A DNA stretch of 51,059 nt, from positions 1 to 51,059 of the forward strand of contig NZ_JOCB01000109.1 of assembly GCF_000718775.1 (NCBI RefSeq), read 5' to 3'. Numbering within the stretch: the stretch's first letter is position 1; each line of letters begins with the position of its first letter. Below the pieces are notes generated by a model, which had not been told where the DNA came from, made no database searches, and saw only the letters and a program-made list of their open reading frames with translations. Shown here piece by piece: positions 9,726 through 18,400 of the stretch. Origin of the DNA: Streptomyces sp. NRRL S-31. GTDB lineage: Bacteria; Actinomycetota; Actinomycetes; Streptomycetales; Streptomycetaceae. A program made the translations under genes and the position numbers.

Positions 9726-10928
9726 TCAGTCACCGATAAGGGCATCCACGAACGCCTCCGGCTCGAAGGGCGCGAGGTCGTCCGCGCCCTCGCCGAGCCC
9801 GATCAGCTTGACCGGCACGCCCAGCTCGCGCTGGACCGCGACCACGATGCCGCCCTTCGCCGTACCGTCCAGCTTGGTCAGCACGATGCCGGTGATGTCC
9901 ACGACCTCGGCGAAGACCCGGGCCTGCACCAGGCCGTTCTGGCCGGTGGTGGCGTCGAGCACGAGCAGCACCTCGTCCAGCGGGGCGTGCTTCTCGACCA
10001 CGCGCTTGACCTTGCCCAGCTCGTCCATGAGGCCGGTCTTGGTGTGCAGGCGGCCGGCGGTGTCGATGAGGACGACGTCGACCCCCATCTCCTTGCCCTC
10101 CTTGACCGCGTCGAAGGCGACGGAGGCGGGGTCGCCGGCCTCGGGGCCGCGCACGGTGTAGGCGCCGACGCGCTCGCCCCAGGTCTGGAGCTGGTCGGCG
10201 GCGGCGGCCCGGAAGGTGTCGGCGGCACCGAGCACGACGCTGCGGCCGTCGGCGACCAGGACCCGGGCGAGCTTGCCGGTGGTGGTGGTCTTGCCGGTGC
10301 CGTTGACGCCGACGACCATCACGATGCCGGGCTTGCGGTCCTCGGGCTCGGTCCTGACCGTGCGGTCGGCGTCGGTGCCGACCAGCTTGAGCAGTTCCTC
10401 GCGGAGCAGACCGCGCAGTTCCGCGGGGGTGCGGGTGCCGAGCACCTTGACGCGTTCGCGCAGGCGCTCGACCAGTTCCTGGGTGGGCTGCACGCCGACG
10501 TCCGCGGTGAGCAGCGTGTCCTCGATCTCCTCCCAGGTGTCCTCGTCCAGGTGCTCGCGCGAGAGCAGCGTGAGCAGTCCCTTGCCGAGGGCGTTCTGCG
10601 AGCGGGACAGGCGGGTGCGCAGGCGGACCAGCCGGCCTGCGGTGGGCTCCGGGATCTCGATCTCGGGAGCCTCGACAACGGGGGGCTCCTCGACGACGAC
10701 CGGTGCGGGGCCGCCCGGGAGATCCACCTCCTCGATCGTCCGGCGCGGTTCGTCGCGCGGCGTCTCGGCCTCGTCGCCGACATGCGGCTCGGCCGGGGGC
10801 GCGGTGATGTCGGGCGTCCTGGGGGGCGGCGGGGGCAGCGGCTTCCGGCGCCGGCTGCCCACGATCAGCCCGCCGAGCGCACCGAGCACGACCACGGCGA
10901 TGACTACAGCAAGGATGACGGTTTCCAT
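9726..10928 (-). CDS. ftsY: SRP receptor FtsY
   Basis: This 400-residue SRP receptor GTPase binds Ffh at the membrane. It opens with a hydrophobic helix (residues about 2-24) followed by an arginine patch, giving direct membrane anchoring as in other actinobacteria. An acidic, proline-rich A-domain linker follows (about 30-95), then the NG domain with GVNGTGKTT, the insertion-box helices (ADTFRAAAADQL), DTAGR and TKLDGTAKGG. The ATG at 10926-10928 begins with the membrane helix; longer reading upstream has no support. It ends at a strong hairpin. Confidence 0.96.
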   Translation of the reverse strand: METVILAVVIAVVVLGALGGLIVGSRRRKPLPPPPPRTPDITAPPAEPHVGDEAETPRDEPRRTIEEVDLPGGPAPVVVEEPPVVEAPEIEIPEPTAGRLVRLRTRLSRSQNALGKGLLTLLSREHLDEDTWEEIEDTLLTADVGVQPTQELVERLRERVKVLGTRTPAELRGLLREELLKLVGTDADRTVRTEPEDRKPGIVMVVGVNGTGKTTTTGKLARVLVADGRSVVLGAADTFRAAAADQLQTWGERVGAYTVRGPEAGDPASVAFDAVKEGKEMGVDVVLIDTAGRLHTKTGLMDELGKVKRVVEKHAPLDEVLLVLDATTGQNGLVQARVFAEVVDITGIVLTKLDGTAKGGIVVAVQRELGVPVKLIGLGEGADDLAPFEPEAFVDALIGD

Positions 10929-10999
10929 AACCCGACCAGTATCGGACATGGGGTCCGCCGGAAGCCCGTATGTGGCTTCCTCCGAGAGACAAACGCCAC

Positions 11000-11029
11000 T
11001 TAGCGTGCCGACTCGGAGCAAAGTACGAT
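11000..11029 (+). promoter_or_regulatory. Possible promoter of the NCS1 permease gene
   Basis: TTAGCG (11000-11005) and TACGAT (11024-11029) are separated by 18 bp, about 70 nt before the permease start. This is only a consensus-like match in a divergent intergenic region. Confidence 0.3.
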
Positions 11030-11098
11030 GGTGGGGGCGCCATCCACGCGCGTAGAGTCCCCACGTCACTCTGTCCCCCCACGTCTGGCACCTCTTCC

Positions 11099-12544
11099 AT
11101 GAGCAAATCCGTCGAGACCGAAGGCGCTCTCGAGACGCGCGGTATCGAGCAGGTCCCCGACCACGAGCGCACCGGGAAGACCCGGGAGCTGTTCCCCACC
11201 TGGGTCGGCGCGAACATCAGCGTGCTGCTGCTGACCATGGGCGCGAGCCTGGTCGTGGCCTACCACCTCGACATCTGGCAGGCGCTGATCGTCGCCGTGG
11301 CGGCGCCGGTCGTGTCGTACGGCCTCGTCGGACTGATCGGCATCGCGGGCAAGCGGGGCGGAGCGCCCGGCATGGCGCTGTCGCGGGCGGTCTTCGGGCA
11401 GCGCGGCAACCTGCTGCCCGGCGCGCTGATCTGGGTCGCGCGCTGGGGCTGGGAGACGATCAACGCGGTCACCGGCGCCTACGCGATGCTCACCATCCTG
11501 GACATCCTGTTCGGGATCGGGGCGAACAGCGTGCTGGACATGGTGACGCTGCTGGTGTTCGTCGTCGCCACCTTCGCGATCTCCGGGCTCGGCATCAACG
11601 CCGTGCAGAAGTGCAACAAGTACGCGACCTACCTCTTCGGCGTCTTCTCGGTGCTGGTGCTGGCGTACCTGGTGGCGAACACCGACTGGTCGAAGGTGCT
11701 GGACCACGGCGCCGGCTCCACGGCCTCCGTGATCACCGGTGTCGGCATGATCGCGGCCGGCGGTGTCAGCTGGATCCCGACCGCGCCGGACTTCACCCGC
11801 TACCTGCCGCGGACGGCGTCCTCGAAGGCGATCGTGGGTACGGCGGTGGGCGGCGCCGGCGTGGTCGTGCTGCCGATGGTGCTGATGGGCGCGGTGATGG
11901 CGGTCTCCACGCCGGACCTGGCCTCGGCGACCGACCCGGTGTCCTTCCTGGGCGAGATCCTGCCGACCTGGATCGCCGTGCCGTACCTGTGCATCGCGCT
12001 GATCGGCATGCTGCTGATCAACTCGATGTCGATGTACTCGGCGGGCTTCACCGCGCAGACCCTGGGCTTCAAGGTGCCGCGGCACTGGGCGGTCTCGGTC
12101 AACGCCGTGATCTCGCTGGTCTTCGGCGGGGTGCTGATGCTGGTGGCGACGAGCTTCATGGGCTCCTTCATCGCCTTCCTGTCGCTGCTCGCGGTCGCCT
12201 TCTCGGCCTGGGTCGGCGTGTTCGGCGCGGACATGCTGCGCCGTACCGAGTACGACGGCGCGGCGATGGCCGACACCACCCGCGCCAGCGCCTACTGGTA
12301 CAAGGGCGGCTTCTCCCCCGCGGCCGTCGCCGCCTGGGCCGTCGGCCTGGTGTCGGGTCTGATGTTCACCACCTCCGACTGGTTCACCGGCCCGCTCGCG
12401 GCGAACAACGTGATCGGCGAGTACGGCCTCGGCTGGGTCGCCACGATCGTGATCTCGGGCGTGCTGTACCTGGTGCTGCCGAAGCCCGCGGAGCGACGGG
12501 CCCCGGCCGAGCCGGCCGCGCGGTCGGCGGCCGTCGACGCCTGA
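11099..12544 (+). CDS. NCS1-family nucleobase/allantoin-type permease
   Basis: This 481-residue protein has about 12 membrane helices and the pattern of NCS1 (cytosine, purine, thiamine, allantoin) transporters: TWVGANISVLLLTMGASLV near the N terminus, GALIWVARWGWETINA, GGVSWIPTAPDFTRYLP and ADMLRRTEYDG near the C-terminal side. It probably imports a nucleobase or related heterocycle with a proton or sodium ion; the substrate cannot be read from sequence. The ATG has no clear Shine-Dalgarno sequence. The luciferase-like gene begins 97 nt downstream on the same strand, so the two may share a catabolic function. Confidence 0.85.
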   Translation: MSKSVETEGALETRGIEQVPDHERTGKTRELFPTWVGANISVLLLTMGASLVVAYHLDIWQALIVAVAAPVVSYGLVGLIGIAGKRGGAPGMALSRAVFGQRGNLLPGALIWVARWGWETINAVTGAYAMLTILDILFGIGANSVLDMVTLLVFVVATFAISGLGINAVQKCNKYATYLFGVFSVLVLAYLVANTDWSKVLDHGAGSTASVITGVGMIAAGGVSWIPTAPDFTRYLPRTASSKAIVGTAVGGAGVVVLPMVLMGAVMAVSTPDLASATDPVSFLGEILPTWIAVPYLCIALIGMLLINSMSMYSAGFTAQTLGFKVPRHWAVSVNAVISLVFGGVLMLVATSFMGSFIAFLSLLAVAFSAWVGVFGADMLRRTEYDGAAMADTTRASAYWYKGGFSPAAVAAWAVGLVSGLMFTTSDWFTGPLAANNVIGEYGLGWVATIVISGVLYLVLPKPAERRAPAEPAARSAAVDA

Positions 12545-12582
12545 CCACCGCCGACCGGAGCCGCCCCGTTCCGCGTAGCCAT

Positions 12583-12597
12583 CTGACGCTGCGTCAG
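12583..12597 (+). promoter_or_regulatory. Inverted repeat upstream of the monooxygenase gene
   Basis: CTGACGC and GCGTCAG flank a single T, giving a perfect 7-1-7 inverted repeat about 45 nt before the monooxygenase start. It looks like a dimeric-regulator operator or a small hairpin; the regulator is unknown. Confidence 0.45.
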
Positions 12598-12602
12598 CTA
12601 CC

Positions 12603-12635
12603 GTCCCCCTCCACCGCACCGCACCGGAGGGGGAC
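12603..12635 (+). promoter_or_regulatory. Hairpin that buries the monooxygenase ribosome binding site
   Basis: A perfect 10-bp inverted repeat (12603-12612 with 12626-12635) includes the purine-rich Shine-Dalgarno sequence GGAGGGGG in its right arm, 6 nt before the ATG. Folding would hide the ribosome binding site. It could instead end transcripts coming from the permease gene. Confidence 0.5.
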
Positions 12636-12641
12636 TTCTCC

Positions 12642-13614
12642 ATGCCCGTCACGGTCGTCCGTTTCAACCTCGTCGCGCCCGGCGCCGGTCCCGCCGCCCT
12701 CTCCGCCCGGCACCGGGCCGCGCTGGAGATGGCCGCGTACGCGGACGAGCACGGGATCGACACCGTGCAGACCGAGGAGCGCCACGGCGCGGAGAACAAC
12801 TGGCTGCCGTCGCCGTTCGTCTTCACGGGCGCGGTGTTCGGGGCGACCCGGCGGATCACGGTGACGGTGTCGGCGGCGATCGGCCCGCTGCACGACCCGC
12901 TGCGGCCGGCCGAGGACATCGCCGTACTGGACCTGCTGAGCGGCGGGCGCCTGGTGACCGTGGCCGGGATCGGGTACCGGCCCGAGGAGTACGCCCTGCT
13001 CGGCGTCGACTGGCACCGGCGCGGCCGGCTCCAGGACGAGCTGCTGCGGACGCTGCTGGCGGCGTGGACCGGCGAGGAGTTCACCTACCGGGGCCGCAGG
13101 GTGCGGCTGACTCCGCGGCCGTACACCGATCCGCACCCCCTGCTGCTGGTCGGCGGCTCCTCCAGGGCCGCCGCCCGCCGGGCCGCCCGGTTCGGCCTGC
13201 CGTTCTTCCCGAGCGCGCACCTGCCGGAGCTGGAGGCCGTACTACCAGGAGCGGCTCGGCGAGTACGGCACCGAGGGCTGGACGATGACGCCGGCCGCGG
13301 AGACCCCGCTGCTCCACCTCGCCGAGGACCCGGACCGGGCGTGGGCCGAGTACGGCGGGCACCTCCTGCACGAGGCCCGGACCTACGCCGCGTGGCAGTC
13401 GGGCGGGGTCCGCTCGGCGGTGCGGTCGGCGGCCACGACGGTGGCGGAGCTGCGCGCCGAGGGCGTGTACCGGATCGTCACGCCCGAGCAGTGCGTGGCG
13501 CGGGGCCTGGACGCCTTGGTGCTGCATCCGCCGGCGGGCGGGATGCCGGTGGCGGAGGGGTGGCGCAGCCTCCGGCTCCTCGCGGAGCGGGTGGTGCCGG
13601 CGCTGGGGCACTGA
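12642..13614 (+). pseudogene. Luciferase-like monooxygenase (LLM) gene with a frameshift
   Basis: Two adjacent frames together encode one LLM-family flavin- or F420-dependent oxidoreductase of about 323 residues. The first frame gives residues 1-199 (opening MPVTVVRFNLVAPG; family motifs TVQTEERHG and DLLSGGRLVTVAGIGYRPEE). It breaks at 13237-13240. The rest (YYQERLGEYGTEGW to the end at 13614) is one base out of phase. Removing one base near 13239 restores a continuous protein. Past the break the first frame becomes Arg/Gly-rich nonsense running through the terminator to 13826. Either this is a recent pseudogene or a sequencing error. It follows an NCS1 permease; whether it uses FMN or F420 cannot be told. 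Confidence 0.85.
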
Positions 13615-13630
13615 GCGGCGGCGTCCCGCG

Positions 13631-13702
13631 GTGCCCCGCGCACAGCGGACCGCTGTCCCCGGTCCGGTGCCCCACGTACAGCAGACCGCCGCCCCCGGTC
13701 CG
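13631..13702. repeat. Two-copy 36-bp tandem repeat
   Basis: Positions 13631-13666 and 13667-13702 are tandem copies of one 36-bp unit differing at only a few positions. The second copy supplies the left arm of the terminator at 13686-13728. Confidence 0.75.
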
Positions 13703-13728
13703 GGCAGTGACCGGGCCGGGGGCGGCGG
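13686..13728. terminator. Bidirectional terminator between the monooxygenase gene and glcP
   Basis: Arms 13686-13701 and 13713-13728 pair over 16 bp with one G-U wobble. It serves the convergent ends of both genes. Confidence 0.7.
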
Positions 13729-13785
13729 ATGGTACGAGGAGAAGGGCAGCGGGGACTTGGCCCGACTCCTCGGGACTGGGGGGTG

Positions 13786-15204
13786 TCAGCCCATCTCTTC
13801 CAGGGACTTGCCCTTCGTCTCCTTGACGAACTTCAGGACGAACGGGATGGAGAGCGCGGCGAACACCGTGTAGATCACGTACGTGCCGGACAGGTTCCAG
13901 TCGGCCAGCGACGGGAAGCTCGCGGTGATGGCCCAGTTGGCGATCCACTGCGCGGACGCGGCGACACCGAGGGCGGCGGCGCGGATCTTGTTCGGGAACA
14001 TCTCGCCGAGGAAGACCCAGACCACCACGCCCCAGGACAGGGCGAAGAAGAGGACGAACACGTGGGCGGCGATCAGGGCGACCCAGCCCTGGGTGCTCGG
14101 CAGCTTGCCGTCGACCAGGTGGTAGCTGAACGCCCAGGCCTCCAGCGCGAGACCCACGACCATGCCGACGGAGCCGATGAGGGCCAGCGGCTTGCGGCCG
14201 ATGCGGTCCACGAAGATCATCGCGATCACGGTGCCGACGATGTTGATGATCGAGGTCGTGAAGGAGTAGAAGAACGAGTCCGACGGGTCGACGCCGACCG
14301 ACTGCCACAGCGTCGAGGAGTAGTAGAACGCGACGTTGATGCCGACGAACTGCTGGAAGACCGACAGGCCGATACCGACCCAGACGATCGGCTTGAAGAA
14401 GAAGGAGCCGCCGAGCAGGTCCTTGAAGGACGACTTGTGCTCGCTCTTCATCGCGTGCTCGATGTCGGCGACGCGGCCGTCCAGGTCGGTGCCCTCACCC
14501 TCGACCTCGGCGAGGATCTCCTTGGCGCGCTCACGCTTGCCGACGGAGATCAGGAAGCGCGGGGACTCGGGGATCGCGAAGGACAGCAGGCCGTAGAGGA
14601 CGGCCGGGACGACCATCACGCCGAGCATGACCTGCCAGGCCTCCAGGCCCATCAGCTTGCCGCGCTGGTCGCCGCCGGCGGCGTTGAGCAGGCCCCAGTT
14701 GACGAGCTGGGAGATGGCGATGCCGACGACGATCGCGGCCTGCTGGAAGGAGCCGAGCCGGCCGCGGTAGGCGGGCGGGGCGACCTCGGCGATGTAGGCG
14801 GGGCCGATGACGGAGGCCATGCCGATGGCGAAGCCGCCGACGATGCGCCAGAAGGCGAGGTCCCACAGTGCGAACGGCAGTGCGGAGCCGACGGCGCTGA
14901 TGGTGAAGAGGGCGGCGGCGATCTGCATGCAGCGGATGCGGCCGATCCGGTCGGCTATGCGGCCGGCGGTGGCGGCACCGATGGCACAGCCGATCAGGGC
15001 GATGGCGATGACCTGCGCGAGGGCCGCGGAGCCGATGTCGTAGCGGTCGCGGATGGCCTCGACGGCGCCGTTGATGACGGAGCTGTCGTAACCGAAGAGG
15101 AAGCCGCCCATGGCGGCGGCCGCCGCGATGAAGATGACGTGCCCGAGATGCTCGGGATGAGTCGATCTGGCTCCTGACTGAGGCGCCTGCGCTGTGCTGG
15201 TCAC
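13786..15204 (-). CDS. glcP: Glucose permease GlcP (MFS sugar:proton symporter)
   Basis: This 472-residue protein has 12 membrane helices and the sugar-porter signatures GRIADRIGRIR, PESPRFL, GRKPLALIG and VKETKGKSLEE. The length equals that of the main S. coelicolor glucose permease GlcP as I remember it, and its place next to smc agrees with SCO5578. It would import glucose with a proton. I chose the GTG at 15202-15204, preceded by GAGGAG at 7 nt, giving MTSTAQAPQSG. The upstream region carries a promoter, a LacI-type palindrome and spaced repeats, suggesting sugar-responsive control. Confidence 0.88.
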   Translation of the reverse strand: MTSTAQAPQSGARSTHPEHLGHVIFIAAAAAMGGFLFGYDSSVINGAVEAIRDRYDIGSAALAQVIAIALIGCAIGAATAGRIADRIGRIRCMQIAAALFTISAVGSALPFALWDLAFWRIVGGFAIGMASVIGPAYIAEVAPPAYRGRLGSFQQAAIVVGIAISQLVNWGLLNAAGGDQRGKLMGLEAWQVMLGVMVVPAVLYGLLSFAIPESPRFLISVGKRERAKEILAEVEGEGTDLDGRVADIEHAMKSEHKSSFKDLLGGSFFFKPIVWVGIGLSVFQQFVGINVAFYYSSTLWQSVGVDPSDSFFYSFTTSIINIVGTVIAMIFVDRIGRKPLALIGSVGMVVGLALEAWAFSYHLVDGKLPSTQGWVALIAAHVFVLFFALSWGVVVWVFLGEMFPNKIRAAALGVAASAQWIANWAITASFPSLADWNLSGTYVIYTVFAALSIPFVLKFVKETKGKSLEEMG

Positions 15205-15223
15205 GTGTATCTCCTCGGGCCGC

Positions 15224-15235
15224 GGCAACGCTGCC
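15224..15235. promoter_or_regulatory. Imperfect LacI-like palindrome in the glcP leader
   Basis: GGCAACGCTGCC is a near-palindrome with a central CG, 19 nt before the glcP start codon. It resembles the operator at 15307-15316 and could be a second binding site or a small hairpin. Confidence 0.35.
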
Positions 15236-15306
15236 GGGTGGGGGGGCGAGCCCTTCCAGGTCTCCAGTGGCGCACATGATCACGCCGCTCACACCTGAAG
15301 GTAAAA

Positions 15307-15316
15307 GCAACGTTGC
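15307..15316. promoter_or_regulatory. LacI/GalR-type operator at the glcP promoter
   Basis: GCAACGTTGC is a perfect palindrome with the central CG typical of LacI-family operators. It lies just downstream of the predicted -10, overlapping the expected transcription start, where a bound repressor would block transcription. Confidence 0.5.
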
Positions 15317-15318
15317 AG

Positions 15319-15346
15319 AGACTATGCCTTCAAGTTTCGAAGTCAA
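15319..15346 (-). promoter_or_regulatory. Probable glcP promoter
   Basis: On the minus strand TTGACT (15341-15346) and TAGTCT (15319-15324) are 16 bp apart in an AT-rich island. The hexamer TTGAAG occurs at 15328-15333, 15349-15354 and 15391-15396, with start points 21 and 42 bp apart, that is on one helical face. Confidence 0.5.
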
Positions 15347-15444
15347 TACTTCAACTGATGTGAGTTTTCAGATAGGCCCCGTCACTCCGCCTTCAAGAAC
15401 TGAACACAGAGTGAGATGATCTTGTAGTTGATCTCCCGAAGGCG

Positions 15445-18400
15445 CTAGCGCAGCCGCTGGGAGATGACCTTCGACACGCCGTCGCCCTGCATGGACACGC
15501 CGTAGAGGGCGTCCGCCACCTCCATGGTGCGCTTCTGGTGCGTGATCACGATGAGCTGCGACGCCTCCTGGAGCTCCCGCATGATCCGGATCAGCCGCTG
15601 GAGGTTGGTGTCGTCCAGCGCGGCCTCCACCTCGTCCATGACGTAGAACGGGCTCGGCCGTGCCTTGAAGATCGACACCAGCAGCGCCACCGCGGTCAGC
15701 GAGCGCTCGCCGCCCGAGAGCAGGGAGAGCCGCTTGACCTTCTTGCCCGGCGGACGCGCCTCCACGTCCACACCCGTGGTCAGCATGTTGTCGGGGTCGG
15801 TCAGCACCAGGCGGCCCTCGCCGCCGGGGAACAGCCGTCCGAAGACGCCCTCGAACTCGCGGGCGGTGTCCCGGTACGCCTCCGTGAACACCTGCTCGAC
15901 GCGCTCGTCGACCTCCTTCACCACCTGGAGCAGGTCGGCACGGGTCTTCTTCAGGTCCTCCAGCTGCTCGCTGAGGAACTTGTGCCGCTCCTCCAGCGCG
16001 GCGAACTCCTCCAGCGCCAGCGGGTTGACCTTGCCCAGCTGCTGGTACGCCCGCTCGGCCGCCTTGAGCCGCTTCTCCTGCTCGGCGCGCGCGTAGGGGC
16101 GGGGCCGGTTCCGCGGGTGCTCCGGGTCCGCCGGCAGCCGCTCGCCGTCGGCGGGGGGCGAGGGCGGCACGAGCTGGTGCGGTCCGTACTCCGACACCAG
16201 CCCCTCCGGTTCGACACCCAGTTCCTCCAGCGCCTTCGTCTCCAGCTGCTCGATGCGCAGCCGCTTCTCCGCTCCCAGTACCTCGCCCCGGTGCATCGAA
16301 TCCGTCAACTTGTCGAGCTCGGCCTTCAGTTCGCGGCCGGCGAAACGGGCGGCGGCCAGCTCCCGCTCGCCGCGCGCCTTGCCGGCCTCGGCGGCGGAGC
16401 GCTCCCGCTCGGCGCGGGCGAGGGAGACCTCGACATGCGCGAGCAGCTGCCGGGCACCGGAGGCGACGGCCTCGGCGACGGCCGCCTCGTGCCGCAGCCG
16501 GGCCCTGCGCTGCTCGGCACGCGCGCGTGCCTCGCGTTCGGCGCGGGCCGCCCGGTCCAGCGAGTCGGCCCGTCCGGCGAGCCCCTTGACCCGCTCCTCG
16601 TGCGTACGGACCTGGAGGCGGGCCTCCATCTCGGTCTGCCGGGCGTTGGCCCCGTCGGCGGCGAGCCGGTCGCGCACGGAGGTGTCCGGTTCCTCCTCCA
16701 CCGGCAGCTCCTCGGCCACGGCCAGCCGCTCGGCCAGCTCCTCGGCCTCCCGCACGGCCTTCTCCAGCGCCTCCTGCGCGCGGGCCGCCGCGGCGGCCGA
16801 CCGCTCGGCCTCGCCGGCGGCGCCCCGCGCCTGTCCGGCCAGCCGGCCCAGCTGCTGCGCCACGGCCGACTTCTCCCGGTCGGCCGCCCGGCGCCGCTCC
16901 CCGACCTCCTCCACGAGGGCGGCGGCCTCCATACGCCGGCCGTCCGCCGCCCGCTGCTCCCGGGCCAGCTCCTCGCAGCGCACCGCCAGCTCGGCCAGCT
17001 CGGCGGCGGCCTCGTCGACGGAGGCCCGCACCTCCAGCAGGCTCGGGGCGCCGGCGGAGCCGCCGTGCGCGAAGTGCGCCCCGAGGAGATCGCCCTCGGC
17101 GGTCACGGCGGTCAGCTCCGGGTGGGCGTAGACCAGTGCCTCGGCGTCCTCCAGGGTGTCGACGACCACGATGTCGCGCAGCAGGCGGTGGACGGAGGAG
17201 AGGAGTTCGGCGGGGCCGCGGACGAGGTCGGCGGCGAAGAGGGGGGTGCCGGGGCCGGTGGGGCGGGGACGCGGGGTTCCCGGATGAGCGGGTCCGGGGT
17301 GGGGCGTGCCGGGGCGAGGGGTGCCGGGGTGCCGGTCTGCCACGGGTTCGTGGCGGCGGCCCACGGGTTCGTGGCGGCCGGCCACGCCGTTGCCCGCGTC
17401 CCCGCGGGGCACCGGCCCATGGTCGTCGGACACGGGTAGGGCGAGGGCGGGTACGTCGGTTCCCCCGCCCCTGCGGAACGCCGCCCCTCCCCCGTCGGAC
17501 GCGGGGGCGGCGGGGGCTCCGGCGCCGGACAGGGGCTCGGCGGGGGCTCCGGCCAGGAGGAGGGTCGCTCGGCCGCCGTCCTGTTTGCGCAGCAGTCCGA
17601 TCGCCTCGGCCGCCGCCGCGGGGGACGTCACGGCGATCGCGTCCGCCGCCGCGCCGAAGGCCGCCGCCAGCGGTGTCTCGTAGCCCGGGGCGACCGTCAG
17701 CAGTTCGGCGGCGGGGCCGAGGACGCCGGTGAGGCGGTCACGCGCGCCGAGCAGTATCCCGGTGCCGTCCTTGCGGCGCAGGCCCAGCGCCAGCGCCTCG
17801 TGGCGGGCCCGGGTCGCGGCGCGCCGGTGTTCGGCCGCGGTGGCCTCCTCGCGGGCCGCGGCCAGGGCGGCCTCGGCCTCGGCGAGCAGCCGCTTGGCCG
17901 TCTCGTGCTGTCCGGCCAGGTCGGCGTCGCCGGCGTCGAGGCCGTCGACCTCGGCCTTCAGCGCCTCGTACTCCTCCTGGGCGTGGACCGCGCGCTCCCG
18001 GGCCTCGTCGCGGGCCATGGCCAGCCGGTCGATCTCGGCCTGGGCGGCCGCGGCGCGCGAGCGGGCCGCGTTGACCTGTCCGCTCAGCCGGGCGAGGCCC
18101 TCCCGGCGGTCGGCGATGGCGCGGGCGGCGTCCTTCAGCCCGCGCTCCTCGGCGGCCAGCTCCCGCTCCAGTTCGGCGCGGTGGGCGACCAGGTCGTCCA
18201 GTGCCCGCCGGGACGCCTCCAGGGCGGCCTCCAGCTCGGCCTCCTGCTCCCGGACACGGGCGGCCTCGCGCTCCAGGTCCTCGGGGTTCCGGCCGCGCGG
18301 CTCCTCGGGGGGCGCCGAGGTGGCGCTCTTGACCCGGGCGTCGGCCAGCGAGATGGTGCCGCGCACGCGCTCGGCCAGCTGGGACAGCTCGTACCAGGTC

